A stretch of 64,000 nt of DNA from Vagococcus allomyrinae (GCF_017829975.1 NZ_JAEEGA010000022.1:27507-91506), one strand, 5' to 3'; counted from the stretch's first letter, positions 17,383 to 26,099 are shown. Notes: generated by a model not told the origin, from the sequence alone. Numbers and translations: made by a program.

Positions 17383-18635
17383 TGAGTTGGTCGTCTCAGT
17401 TACCCCCTGATTTAGTCGAAAAAATTGAACGAGTCGATGACAAGATAATTCCCATGCGTCGAGAAATGGAAGAGGTCGCTTTAGCGAATCAAAGCAAGGT
17501 GCTCACAGCTTTTCGCCATAATCATCTGTCGGAAAGTCATTTCGCCATGTCAACTGGATATGGTTATGATGACTTAGGTCGTGACGCTCTTGAAGCCATT
17601 TATGCCGACGTTTTTCGCACGGCTGATGCAATCGTTCGCCCTCAATTGATTTCTGGAACCCATGCCATTGCGACGGCGTTGTTCGGGGTATTGCGACCTG
17701 GTGATGATTTATTGTACATCACTGGCACGCCTTATGATACCTTACTTGAAGTTCTTGGTGTCACAGGAGACGGGATCGGCTCATTTAAAGAGTACAACAT
17801 CGGGTATGATCAGGTGGCGTTGCAAGCAAATGGCCAGGTTGATTTTGCTGGTATTCAAGAAAAAGTGACTGAGAAAACCAAGGTCATCGCGATTCAGCGA
17901 TCTCGTGGCTATGATCAGCGCCCTTCCTTTACTGTGGCAAAAATCGATGAGATGGTTCGTTTCATTCGTCGCCACTACCCTGAGATGATTATTTTTACGG
18001 ACAATTGTTATGGCGAGTTCGCTGAAACTAGGGAGCCAACAGAAGTTGGGGTTGACTTGATGGCAGGATCATTGATTAAAAATCCAGGTGGGGGAATATG
18101 CAAGACAGGTGGTTATATCGTAGGACGTGAAGACTTAATTAAGCGCTGTGCTGTTCGTCTGACGACACCGGGTGTTGGCAAAGAAGCAGGGGCGATGATT
18201 AACAGTACCCATGAGATGATTCAAGGCTTCTTTTTAGCCCCTCATGCGGTCAGTCAAGCGATTCAAGGTGCAATCTTTACAGCAGCCCTCTTGGCTGAGT
18301 TTGAGATTGAGTCTACCCCTAAATGGGATGAGCCGCGAACAGATTTAATTCAAATGGTGGCTTTAAAGGAACAAGAAGTTATGGTGAAATTCTGTCAGGC
18401 GATTCAACGATATTCACCAGTAGATGCTCATGTGTCCCCAATTCCAGCTTATATGCCAGGGTATGAAGACGATGTGATCATGGCTGCAGGTACATTTATT
18501 CAAGGGGCTAGCTTGGAGTTGACAGCCGATGGGCCTTTGCGTTCGCCTTATATCCTATATGTACAAGGTGGTTTGACATACGAACACGTCAAATTAGCTG
18601 TTAGTTACGCAGTTAACGATGTTTTTTTCATTTAA
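17382..18635 (+). CDS. PLP-dependent YnbB-type protein (methionine gamma-lyase family, 'aluminium resistance')
   Basis: A 417-residue fold-type I PLP enzyme of the family annotated either as aluminium resistance protein or methionine gamma-lyase-like (Bacillus YnbB). Visible are STGYGYDDLGRDALE, RPQLISGTHAIATALFG, TDNCYGEF with the PLP-binding Asp, and the probable PLP lysine K233 in SLIKNPGGG. Its reaction is not established; the gene name is historical. The ATG overlaps the hflX stop (ATGA) and AAAGGAGG lies seven bases upstream. Next to hflX and glnR it holds the same place as ynbB in Bacillus. Confidence 0.9.
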   Translation: MSWSSQLPPDLVEKIERVDDKIIPMRREMEEVALANQSKVLTAFRHNHLSESHFAMSTGYGYDDLGRDALEAIYADVFRTADAIVRPQLISGTHAIATALFGVLRPGDDLLYITGTPYDTLLEVLGVTGDGIGSFKEYNIGYDQVALQANGQVDFAGIQEKVTEKTKVIAIQRSRGYDQRPSFTVAKIDEMVRFIRRHYPEMIIFTDNCYGEFAETREPTEVGVDLMAGSLIKNPGGGICKTGGYIVGREDLIKRCAVRLTTPGVGKEAGAMINSTHEMIQGFFLAPHAVSQAIQGAIFTAALLAEFEIESTPKWDEPRTDLIQMVALKEQEVMVKFCQAIQRYSPVDAHVSPIPAYMPGYEDDVIMAAGTFIQGASLELTADGPLRSPYILYVQGGLTYEHVKLAVSYAVNDVFFI

Positions 18636-18674
18636 AAAAGCTGTTTCGTCAAAATATGACGGAACAGCTTTTTG
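18634..18674 (+). terminator. terminator after the YnbB-type gene
   Basis: Arms AAAAAGCTGTT-CGTCA and TGACG-AACAGCTTTTT form a near-perfect hairpin beginning at the stop codon. Confidence 0.9.
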
Positions 18675-18974
18675 ATTTTTACGACTGGTCGTTCAGTTGA
18701 GGCTTTAGTTCTAATTTGAATAATGGTGAACTGGGAAAGAGATGAAGCTTGTTTTGCTGGGTGACCGGTTCAAGGTATTGGTCTTTTTCGTATAAAGATT
18801 ATGAGGGGTGACAATTGGTCTAGTTGCTTTTTTTGTCATTTACCAAATAGGAAAGGTCGAAATAGTATTTTTTGCTTCTTTAGAATTATTTAATCATTGG
18901 CCTTTATTTGATTAGAACGTTGGAAAATCAATGTTTTAGACTGGGAGATAAACAAAATTTCAAAAAAATATGTT
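18675..18974. other. intergenic stretch before glnR
   Basis: I see no gene, RNA or strong repeat in these 300 bases. The recognisable glnR control elements start only at 18974. Confidence 0.4.
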
Positions 18975-19000
18975 TTGATGTTAGGAAAGCTAACATCAAA
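18974..19000 (+). promoter_or_regulatory. GlnR operator before glnR-glnA
   Basis: The GlnR/TnrA consensus TGTNA-N7-TNACA is met exactly by TGTTA (18979-18983), seven bases, and TAACA (18991-18995). It sits in a perfect 11-base inverted repeat with a five-base centre, three bases upstream of the glnR -35 box. That is where the autoregulating repressor is expected. Confidence 0.85.
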
Positions 19001-19002
19001 TG

Positions 19003-19031
19003 TTGACAGTCTTTTTATCAACTGGTATGAT
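19003..19031 (+). promoter_or_regulatory. sigma-A promoter of glnR-glnA
   Basis: A consensus TTGACA (19003-19008) and TATGAT (19026-19031) are spaced by 17 bases, immediately downstream of the GlnR operator. Confidence 0.85.
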
Positions 19032-19059
19032 TCTATTATCAATTAAGAGGAGGGCTGCT

Positions 19060-19437
19060 ATGAGTGAAAAAGAATTACGGAAGTCGATGTCTGTTTTTCC
19101 GATTGGAACAGTTATCAAACTAACTGATTTAAGTGCTAGGCAAATTCGTTATTACGAAGAACAGGAGCTAGTATTTCCAGAGCGAACAAGTAGTAATCAA
19201 CGGATGTATTCTTTAAATGATGTGGATCGTTTACTTGAGATTAAAGATTGGTTGAGTGCAGGCTATAACATGGCTGGCATCCATAAACTTTATGAACGGG
19301 AAAAAGTCAAGCAACAGTCACAAAATGCGGCTTACCACTTAACGGACAATGAGGTGCGGAGGATTTTTTACGATGAACTGCTTGCAGAAAGTGGTTTAAA
19401 TCGTAATCCTTTCCAATCTGAAGGCCCAAGGTTTTAA
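19060..19437 (+). CDS. glnR: nitrogen repressor GlnR (MerR family)
   Basis: GlnR represses glnRA and ammonium uptake genes when glutamine synthetase is feedback-inhibited. The 125-residue protein has a MerR winged helix near the N-terminus (LSARQIRYYEEQELVFPERT and SLNDVDRLLEIKDWL) and a short C-terminal tail that in relatives senses glutamine-bound GlnA. The frame is open to 19000, but that start lies inside the promoter. The ATG at 19060 has GAGGAGGG upstream. Gene order glnR-glnA with a 13-base gap is classic. Confidence 0.96.
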   Translation: MSEKELRKSMSVFPIGTVIKLTDLSARQIRYYEEQELVFPERTSSNQRMYSLNDVDRLLEIKDWLSAGYNMAGIHKLYEREKVKQQSQNAAYHLTDNEVRRIFYDELLAESGLNRNPFQSEGPRF

Positions 19438-19450
19438 AATCTAAAGACAA

Positions 19451-20806
19451 ATGGGGACGACAACTGTGGAAAAAAATACCAAGCGAATTGCCGAGATTAA
19501 AAAGATTGCCAAGGAGGAAAACGTCCGCTTTTTACGTTTGATGTTTACCGATGTAATGGGAACCATCAAAAATGTGGAAGTGCCGATCAGCCAGTTGGAC
19601 AAAGTGTTGGACAACAAAATGATGTTTGATGGTTCTTCGATTGAAGGCTTTGTCAGAATTGAAGAAAGCGACATGTATTTATTTCCAGATTTAAATACGT
19701 GGCTGATATTCCCATGGGAAAATGGTGATGGCAAAGTGGCTCGTTTAATTTGTGACATTTACATGCCAGAAGGAACGCCATTCTTAGGAGATCCACGAGG
19801 TAACTTAAAGCGCGTCATAAAAGAAATGGGAAAACTGGGATTTAAGTCCTTTAACTTAGGTCCAGAACCAGAATTTTTCTTGTTTAAGTTAGATGAAAAT
19901 GGTAAACCGACAACCGAACTTAACGATAGCGGTGGTTACTTTGATTTTTCTCCACAAGACTTAGGAGAAGATTGTCGTCGTGATATTGTGCTGGAGCTTG
20001 AAAACTTGGGCTTTGAAGTTGAAGCGTCCCATCACGAATGTGGTCCTGGTCAACATGAGATTGACTTTAAGTATGCCGATGTATTGGAGGCCTGCGACAA
20101 TATTCAAACATTTAAGTTAGTGGTGAAAACCATTGCTCGCCGTCACGGGTTACATGCGACCTTTATGCCTAAACCACTTCATGGGATTGCTGGTTCAGGG
20201 ATGCACTGTAATATGTCTCTTTTCACAGAAGAAGGCAACGCCTTTTTTGATGAAAATGGCGAGCGTCAATTAAGTCAAACGGCTTATCATTTCTTAGGCG
20301 GTTTGTTGGAGCATGCTCGTGCGTATACAGCGGTTTGTAATCCGACTGTCAACTCCTATAAGCGTTTAGTGCCAGGTTTTGAAGCACCGGTATACGTGGC
20401 TTGGAGTGGGCGCAATCGTTCACCACTCGTTCGCGTCCCAGAATCTCGTGGGTTGTCCACTCGTTTGGAATTGCGTTCAGTTGACCCATCGGCCAATCCG
20501 TACTTAGCAATGGCAGTCTTGCTTGAAGCGGGACTTGATGGCATTCGCAATAAGATTGTGCCACCAGCAGAAGTTAACCGTAATATTTATGTGATGAATG
20601 AAGAGGAACGGGAAGCGGCGCAAATCACTGATTTGCCTTCAACCTTACATAATGCGATCAAAGCGTTGCGCAAAGACGAAGTTATTAAAGAGGCTCTAGG
20701 GGAGCATATTTACGCCAACTTTGTTGAAGCTAAACGCCTTGAATGGAGTGCTTTCCGTCAGCAAGTATCTGAGTGGGAAAGAGAACAATATTTAGAATTA
20801 TACTAA
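19451..20806 (+). CDS. glnA: glutamine synthetase type I
   Basis: GlnA makes glutamine from glutamate, ammonia and ATP; in Firmicutes, feedback-inhibited GlnA also activates GlnR. The protein of up to 451 residues has [47 protein letters not shown] and [13 protein letters not shown], all family active-site segments. There is no C-terminal adenylylation Tyr segment, as in the GSI-alpha type. The ATG at 19451 has no clear ribosome site. A GTG at 19466 would give 446 residues, closer to the family's 444, so the start is open. The terminator follows directly. Confidence 0.95.
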   Translation: MGTTTVEKNTKRIAEIKKIAKEENVRFLRLMFTDVMGTIKNVEVPISQLDKVLDNKMMFDGSSIEGFVRIEESDMYLFPDLNTWLIFPWENGDGKVARLICDIYMPEGTPFLGDPRGNLKRVIKEMGKLGFKSFNLGPEPEFFLFKLDENGKPTTELNDSGGYFDFSPQDLGEDCRRDIVLELENLGFEVEASHHECGPGQHEIDFKYADVLEACDNIQTFKLVVKTIARRHGLHATFMPKPLHGIAGSGMHCNMSLFTEEGNAFFDENGERQLSQTAYHFLGGLLEHARAYTAVCNPTVNSYKRLVPGFEAPVYVAWSGRNRSPLVRVPESRGLSTRLELRSVDPSANPYLAMAVLLEAGLDGIRNKIVPPAEVNRNIYVMNEEEREAAQITDLPSTLHNAIKALRKDEVIKEALGEHIYANFVEAKRLEWSAFRQQVSEWEREQYLELY

Positions 20807-20819
20807 AAGATGACGAATG

Positions 20820-20856
20820 AACAGGTATGGAGCGGGGGGCTCCGTCCTGTTTTTTT
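20820..20856 (+). terminator. terminator after glnA
   Basis: Arms ACAGG...GGAGC and GCTCC...CCTGT form a bulged hairpin followed by seven T. Confidence 0.85.
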
Positions 20857-20977
20857 GTGCACATGTCCGGCAGAGTTGCTTCCAGAGAGTCTAATTGTTT
20901 AAGAAAAAATTATCAGCAGACTAAACTGATTAATGGTATACTATGACTTGTATAATTTATTGAAAGAGGTGGCTTGG

Positions 20978-22702
20978 ATGACTTGGCAACAAGTATATAA
21001 AAAATGGCAAGAACAGCCAGATTTACCAGGGGCTTTAAAAGCAAATTTAGCTGAACTAGCAACGAATCCTGAGCAATTAGAAGATGCGTTTTACGCACCT
21101 TTAGAATTTGGTACAGCGGGAATGCGAGGTATTTTAGGAGCGGGAATCAACCGTATGAATGTTTACACCGTGAGACAAGCGACAGAAGGTTTGGCGCGTT
21201 TCATCGAAACCTTAGATGAACCTGCTAAAAGCAGAGGGGTTGTCATCGCCTACGATTCTCGCCATCAATCACCAGAATTTGGTCTGGAAGCAGCTAGAGT
21301 ACTAGCAAATCATCAGATCAAAGCGTATGTCTTTGAAAGTTTAAGACCGACACCAGAACTGTCTTTTGCCGTTCGCGAGTTAAACTGCGTTGCGGGGATT
21401 ATGATTACAGCGAGTCACAATCCAGCTGCCTATAATGGTTATAAAGTCTACGGCGCTGACGGTGGCCAGATGCCTCCACAAGATGCCGATGCTTTGACGA
21501 CATTTGTGCGTCAAATCGACAACCCATTAGCGATAAAAATCGCTGCTCACAGTGACCAATCACCTTCTGAGTATATCGAAATAGTTGGCGACAAAATAGA
21601 TACAACTTACTTGGAAAATATTAAATCAGTGTCAATTGATCTTGAGTTGATTAAAGAATACGGTAAAGAGTTAAAATTAGTTTTTACCCCTCTTCATGGA
21701 ACTGGTAAGATGTTAGGTGAGCGTGCGTTAAAGCAAGCTGGGTTTGAGCAATTTATTTTAGAACCAGCTCAATCTATCGCTGATCCTGACTTTACAACCG
21801 TTAAATCACCAAACCCAGAAGAACTCTCGGCTTTTGAATATGCCATTCGTCTAGGGCAAGCGGAAGGGGCAGATTTGTTAGTTGCAACTGATCCTGATGC
21901 TGACCGCTTAGGAGCCGCGGTTCGTTTGCCGGATGGTACGTATCAAGTGTTGACGGGCAATCAAATCGGGGCATTATTGATTCAGTATATTTTAACGGCC
22001 AAACAAGATGCTGGAGTTTTACCAGCAAATGGGGCAGTTTTAAAATCAATTGTCTCAAGTGAAATGGCGACAGCAATCTGTCAAAAATTTGATGTTGAGA
22101 TGATAAATGTGTTAACAGGCTTTAAATTTATTGCTGAAAAAATTGAAGAATTTGAGCAAACAGGGTCTCATACTTTCATCTTTGGGTTCGAAGAAAGTTA
22201 CGGCTACTTGGTCAAATCCTTTGTTCGCGATAAAGATGCGATCCAAACGCTTCTGTTGTTAGCAGAAGTCGCGGCTTTTTATAAGAAAAAAGGCCAGACA
22301 CTGTATGATGGCTTGCAGGCAATTTTTGCTGAATATGGCTACTTTGAAGAGAAAACCATTTCAGTGACGATGGCGGGGATTGAAGGCGCAGCTAAAATTA
22401 ACGCCTTAATGGCGAGAGCACGGACAGAGCGAGCCACTGATTTTGGTGGAATAGCCGTCGTTGCAACTGAGGATTTTGCGGCGCAAGAGAGGATCTTTGG
22501 GGATGGTAGCAAGGAGTCGATTGACTTACCAAAAGCGAACGTCTTGAAATATCTTCTAGAAGATGGTAGTTGGGTAGCCATTCGTCCTTCAGGAACTGAG
22601 CCCAAAATCAAATTTTATATTGCGGCTAAGGCCGAGACGCAAGCAACAGTTTCGCAAAAAGTAGTCGAGATAACAAAAGCGATTGAGTTGTTAATTCAAT
22701 AA
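20978..22702 (+). CDS. pgcA: phospho-sugar mutase (alpha-phosphoglucomutase/phosphomannomutase family)
   Basis: It interconverts hexose 1- and 6-phosphates, linking glycolysis with UDP-glucose and wall or teichoic-acid precursors. The 574-residue protein has FGTAGMRG, the phosphoserine loop TASHNP at 144-149 (Ser146), the metal loop ATDPDADRLG, the sugar-binding GFEESYGY and the C-terminal phosphate-binding RPSGTEPKIK. The length matches Bacillus PgcA. The ATG at 20978 has AAAGAGGTGG upstream; an upstream extension to 20933 covers promoter-like TATACT and TATAAT boxes and is rejected. Confidence 0.94.
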   Translation: MTWQQVYKKWQEQPDLPGALKANLAELATNPEQLEDAFYAPLEFGTAGMRGILGAGINRMNVYTVRQATEGLARFIETLDEPAKSRGVVIAYDSRHQSPEFGLEAARVLANHQIKAYVFESLRPTPELSFAVRELNCVAGIMITASHNPAAYNGYKVYGADGGQMPPQDADALTTFVRQIDNPLAIKIAAHSDQSPSEYIEIVGDKIDTTYLENIKSVSIDLELIKEYGKELKLVFTPLHGTGKMLGERALKQAGFEQFILEPAQSIADPDFTTVKSPNPEELSAFEYAIRLGQAEGADLLVATDPDADRLGAAVRLPDGTYQVLTGNQIGALLIQYILTAKQDAGVLPANGAVLKSIVSSEMATAICQKFDVEMINVLTGFKFIAEKIEEFEQTGSHTFIFGFEESYGYLVKSFVRDKDAIQTLLLLAEVAAFYKKKGQTLYDGLQAIFAEYGYFEEKTISVTMAGIEGAAKINALMARARTERATDFGGIAVVATEDFAAQERIFGDGSKESIDLPKANVLKYLLEDGSWVAIRPSGTEPKIKFYIAAKAETQATVSQKVVEITKAIELLIQ

Positions 22703-22708
22703 TCGATG

Positions 22709-22744
22709 AAAAAGAAGGTCAGTACGATTGCTGCCTTCTTTTTT
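22709..22744 (+). terminator. terminator after the phosphomutase
   Basis: An imperfect AAGAAGG-CAG and CTG-CCTTCTT hairpin is followed by a T run. Confidence 0.8.
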
Positions 22745-22781
22745 GTAAATAAGAATAATTTCGTTTTGTAAGCAAAAAGGC

Positions 22782-23020
22782 TAGACTTTTTTTGGAAAAC
22801 ATATTAGCATAGTGAAGTAGTACTAATAGACTAGATAGCTCCTTTGAATCACGATCAAGGGTTAACCTTCAGCTGAAAAGAAGGCTAGAAACACCGGGGT
22901 TGCTCGCGATTATCTGGTTAATCCAGTGGAACTATGTATTTAGATTGTTTGACGAGAGGCCTCTTACAGGCAGTTAAAAAGTGACTAAAAAGAATGCCTT
23001 AAAACGCTAGGGTGGCTTTA
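22782..23020 (+). promoter_or_regulatory. possible decayed T-box-like leader with its promoter
   Basis: TAGACT (22782-22787) and TAGCAT (22805-22810) are spaced by 17 bases. After them comes GTGAAGTAGTACT, resembling the start of T-box stem I, and a CCTTTG/CAAGGG stem-loop where the distal loop would lie. Further hairpins (CCTTC/GAAGG, CTGG/CCAG) and TAGGGTGG near 23010 follow. The essential ACCGCG and a U-tailed terminator are missing, and the next gene (an ArsR regulator) is not a usual T-box target. I therefore read it as a relic or an unrelated structured leader. Confidence 0.3.
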
Positions 23021-23131
23021 TTTCTCTGCCGATGACTTGGTAAGAATAATGCCTAGAGATTGATGAGATCAAAGCAAAGGAAAGTGTTTAGGGCTTGACA
23101 CTAACGTTTCAAAAGAAAAAGGAGTGACAAC

Positions 23132-23443
23132 ATGGCTGAACTGACGGCGACACCAGAGATAATTGAAAAAGTGAGTCAATTGTATAAAGCTTTAAGTGAT
23201 CCAACGCGGATAAAAATTTTAACATTATTAAGTCATTCGGAGAAAAATGTGAGTGCTATTGTCGAAAGTATTGGATTAGAACAGTCAGCAGTATCTCATC
23301 AATTAAAGCTTTTACGCTTGAATCATTTGGTTAAATCTCGGAAAGAGGGGAAATCTGTTTATTATTCATTAGATGACCAACATGTGGTAGATATTTTAGG
23401 TCAGAGTTTTAAACACATTACTCATTCTCAGCGGCGTGATTAA
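23132..23443 (+). CDS. ArsR/SmtB-family metal-responsive repressor, CzrA-like
   Basis: A 103-residue winged-helix repressor. The recognition region is LEQSAVSHQLKLLRLNHLV (about 49-67), followed by a wing with RKEGKSVYYSL. The last helix carries Asp82, His84, His95 and His98 with spacings 2, 11 and 3, exactly those of the alpha-5 zinc/cobalt site of Staphylococcus CzrA (D84, H86, H97, H100). The alpha-3 CxC arsenic site is absent. A zinc or cobalt sensor is therefore inferred. No metal exporter is adjacent and the gene has its own terminator, so its target lies elsewhere. GGAGTGA precedes the ATG. Confidence 0.9.
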   Translation: MAELTATPEIIEKVSQLYKALSDPTRIKILTLLSHSEKNVSAIVESIGLEQSAVSHQLKLLRLNHLVKSRKEGKSVYYSLDDQHVVDILGQSFKHITHSQRRD

Positions 23444-23446
23444 GCG

Positions 23447-23488
23447 AAGAGGAGCGAACAGTCAAAACGACTGTCCGCTCCTCTTTTT
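23447..23488 (+). terminator. terminator after the ArsR gene
   Basis: Long arms AAGAGGAGCG-ACAGTC and GACTGT-CGCTCCTCTT are followed by T residues. Confidence 0.92.
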
Positions 23489-23642
23489 ATCTCCAGCGGT
23501 GGCGGCTGATTTTGGGGCTATCAGACTTAGCGAGAGTCTGGGTGGAACAGGCGACAAGGTTTCAAGGATAGGGATGGTTAAGTGAATTCGTAATTGGGAC
23601 TAGCAAAAACGACTAAATTTCGGTATACTGAGAGATATTATC

Positions 23643-23675
23643 TTGATTAAAAAACGATGAAATTTTTTTAATCAA
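23643..23675 (+). promoter_or_regulatory. AT-rich hairpin in the hom leader
   Basis: TTGATTAAAAAA (23643-23654) and TTTTTTAATCAA (23664-23675) are perfect 12-base inverted repeats ten bases before the hom ribosome site and downstream of a TATACT box near 23623. It could be an operator or an RNA hairpin; there is no following T run. Function unknown. Confidence 0.45.
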
Positions 23676-23697
23676 AGCTTAAGTAAGGAGTTTGTCT

Positions 23698-24984
23698 ATG
23701 GAAAAATTAAAAGTAGCAGTTTTAGGGTTAGGAACAGTCGGGTCAGGGGTTCCTCTCATTTTGAAGGAACATCAAGAAAAAATATCTTTAGTTACTGGGG
23801 TAGAAATTGTTGTCGAGCAAGCCTTGGTGAGAGATGAAGCGGAGAAAGTTGATTTAGCCAAACATTATGATATTCAATTAACGACAGATTATCAAGAGAT
23901 TTTAAGCAACCCAGAAATTCAAGTTGTAGTGGAATTGATCGGTCAGATTGAGCCGGCTAAAACTTATATTATTCAGGCTTTGGAAAGCGGCAAGCACGTG
24001 GTGACGGCGAATAAAGACCTACTGGCCCTCCACGGTAAGGAGCTAGTTGAAACAGCCAATAAACATCAACGCGATTTGTATTATGAAGCAGCGGTTGCCG
24101 GTGGGATCCCCATTTTGCGGACGATTGCTAATAGTTTAGCGGCAGATAACATTACCTGTGTCAGAGGCATTTTAAATGGTACCACTAACTACATGTTAAC
24201 GAAGATGGCCAACGAAGGTTGGTCCTATGAACAAGCCTTAGATGAAGCTCAGGCGTTAGGTTTTGCTGAATCAGATCCAACCAATGACGTTGATGGAATC
24301 GATGCCGCTTATAAAGTAGCTATTTTAACCCAATTTGCTTTTGGGATGAGCATAGATTTAGCGGATATTGATAAAAAGGGGATTCGTGGCATGTCATCTG
24401 ATGACATTCAAATGGCCCAACAACTTGGCTATATCGTGAAATTATTAGGTTCGTCTAAAAAGACAAACGGCAGTGTGTCGGCAGAAGTTGGTCCCGTCTT
24501 GGTACCCGCTGACCATCCGTTAGCTTCCGTTCAAAATGAAATGAATGCCGTGTATGTCCAAAGCTCTGGCGTTCGCGAATCGATGTATTACGGTCCAGGG
24601 GCAGGTGCTAAACCGACAGCCACAAGTGTTGTCAGTGATATTATTACAGTGGCAAAAAATATTCGTTTAGGGATTAGTGGTCATATGTTTAACTCTTATG
24701 CCAGTGAGACAGTGTTAACAAAAGATGAAGACATTGAATCAAAATACTATTTTTCAGTCAATGTTGAAGATAAAGTCGGGCAATTTTTGAAATTAACTCA
24801 GATTATCACTGAAGCTGGCGCGAGTATTGATCAATTGATTCAGCAGAAGTCTGATGGGAAACAAGCGAGAATTGTCGCCATTACCCATTTGATGACCAAG
24901 GCCCAGATGGCAGAAGTAGCCAAACAAATTAATCGTGTATCGGAATTTGAGTTAGTTGCATCTTACCAAGTGTGGACAGATTAA
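23698..24984 (+). CDS. hom: homoserine dehydrogenase
   Basis: Hom reduces aspartate semialdehyde to homoserine, the branch to threonine and methionine. The 428-residue protein has the Rossmann loop GLGTVGSG (10-17), VTANKDLLALHG near 100, and the catalytic region GILNGTTNYMLTKM then ESDPTNDVDGIDAAYK. It has a C-terminal ACT domain (about 348-425) that in relatives binds threonine for feedback. AAGGAG lies seven bases before the ATG; an in-frame TTG two codons earlier abuts the ribosome site. thrB follows, but the usual thrC between them is absent. Confidence 0.95.
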   Translation: MEKLKVAVLGLGTVGSGVPLILKEHQEKISLVTGVEIVVEQALVRDEAEKVDLAKHYDIQLTTDYQEILSNPEIQVVVELIGQIEPAKTYIIQALESGKHVVTANKDLLALHGKELVETANKHQRDLYYEAAVAGGIPILRTIANSLAADNITCVRGILNGTTNYMLTKMANEGWSYEQALDEAQALGFAESDPTNDVDGIDAAYKVAILTQFAFGMSIDLADIDKKGIRGMSSDDIQMAQQLGYIVKLLGSSKKTNGSVSAEVGPVLVPADHPLASVQNEMNAVYVQSSGVRESMYYGPGAGAKPTATSVVSDIITVAKNIRLGISGHMFNSYASETVLTKDEDIESKYYFSVNVEDKVGQFLKLTQIITEAGASIDQLIQQKSDGKQARIVAITHLMTKAQMAEVAKQINRVSEFELVASYQVWTD

Positions 24985-25051
24985 CAGAAAAAGAGCGTTA
25001 TCGATTTTTGACCATGAAGATGGGGAATTTATAGAAGTTTGGAGTAAGCTT

Positions 25052-25912
25052 ATGAAAATTAGAGTACCAGCAACAAGTGCTAATCTAGGGTGTGGGTTTG
25101 ATTCCTGTGGCATTGCGTTATCCTTGTATTTACATTTAGATACAGGTGTTGAAGCAGAAGAGTGGCAGATCGAGCATCGGTTAGAAGGGGTGTCTCATGA
25201 TGAGAGTAACTTGATTATTACCACGGCTTTGGCGCTTAAACCAGATCTTAAGCCAAGAAAAATGACCATGCAAACCGATATTCCACCAGCTCGGGGCCTT
25301 GGTAGTAGTTCAACTGCGATTGTCGCAGGCATTGAACTAGCCAATCGAGAAGGACAATTGGGTTTAACCAGAAAAGAAAAATTGGCAATCGCAACAGAGA
25401 TGGAAGGCCATCCAGATAATGTGGGGCCAGCTATCTATGGTGATTTTGTCGTAGCGTGTTACGATCAGAAGGAAGTTAACAGCGTCAAACATCATTTCCC
25501 CGATTGTGATGTGGTGGTTTTTATTCCCGATCAGGAACTGTTAACTAGTGAAAGTCGGGATATTTTGCCGAAGGAACTACCTTATAAAGAAGCCGTCACA
25601 GCTAGTGGTATTAGCAATGTGATGATTGGGGCTGTTCTCAACGGCAACTTACCTCTTGCAGGTAAGATGATGGAACAGGATTTATGGCATGAAAAATACC
25701 GAGGGGAGTTAATCCCTCATTTAAAACCGCTTCGTGATTTAGGTCATCAGGTCGGCGTATACGGAACCGTTTTAAGTGGTGCTGGGCCAACGATTTTGAC
25801 TCTCTGTCCCTATGAGTTAACCGAGACCTTTGTAGCAAGTGTTAAGGCTTTAGGGTTGGCAGGCAAAGTGGAAATTCTTGCCGTTGATAAAGAAGGCACG
25901 CAAGTCTTTTAA
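25052..25912 (+). CDS. thrB: homoserine kinase ThrB (GHMP family)
   Basis: ThrB phosphorylates homoserine, the step before threonine synthase. The 286-residue GHMP kinase has VPATSANLGCGFDSCG at the N-terminus, the phosphate-binding PPARGLGSSSTA from residue 78, and the C-terminal GTVLSGAGPT motif. The ATG at 25052 has GGAG seven bases upstream; the longer frame overlapping hom lacks a ribosome site. It lies 67 bases after hom, presumably in one operon. Confidence 0.95.
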   Translation: MKIRVPATSANLGCGFDSCGIALSLYLHLDTGVEAEEWQIEHRLEGVSHDESNLIITTALALKPDLKPRKMTMQTDIPPARGLGSSSTAIVAGIELANREGQLGLTRKEKLAIATEMEGHPDNVGPAIYGDFVVACYDQKEVNSVKHHFPDCDVVVFIPDQELLTSESRDILPKELPYKEAVTASGISNVMIGAVLNGNLPLAGKMMEQDLWHEKYRGELIPHLKPLRDLGHQVGVYGTVLSGAGPTILTLCPYELTETFVASVKALGLAGKVEILAVDKEGTQVF

Positions 25913-25915
25913 AGA

Positions 25916-26063
25916 AGAAAAGTTGAACGAGGCGTTGCCGTTGCTCTTATTGCTTGAGCACTTAGCATTTGTTGAGATCAAAGGATAGACTAGGGCTGCC
26001 TCGTGAAGCAGGAGCCAAACTGCGATATAGAGAGAGTTTTATACTTTCCTAGAGAGTAAAAAA
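25916..26063 (+). repeat. repeat element copy A (about 148 bp)
   Basis: This stretch between thrB and the convergent dikinase-regulator gene recurs, inverted, at 52484-52812. The two copies share about four of five bases over the last ~107 bases, including TTTGTTGAGATC, TGCCTCGTGAAGC, CGATATAGAGA and GTTTTATACTTTCCTA. They also share the other end, TGAACGAGGCGTT. It has no reading frame and ends directly at a terminator hairpin. It looks like a small non-coding dispersed element. Confidence 0.7.
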
Positions 26064-26094
26064 GTTGGGGGACGAGTGTCCCTCAACTTTTTTT
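26057..26094. terminator. bidirectional terminator between thrB and the dikinase regulator
   Basis: Arms AAAAAGTTG-GGGAC and GTCCC-CAACTTTTT form a hairpin with an A run on one side and a T run on the other, between two convergent genes. Confidence 0.9.
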
Positions 26095-26099
26095 GAGCT

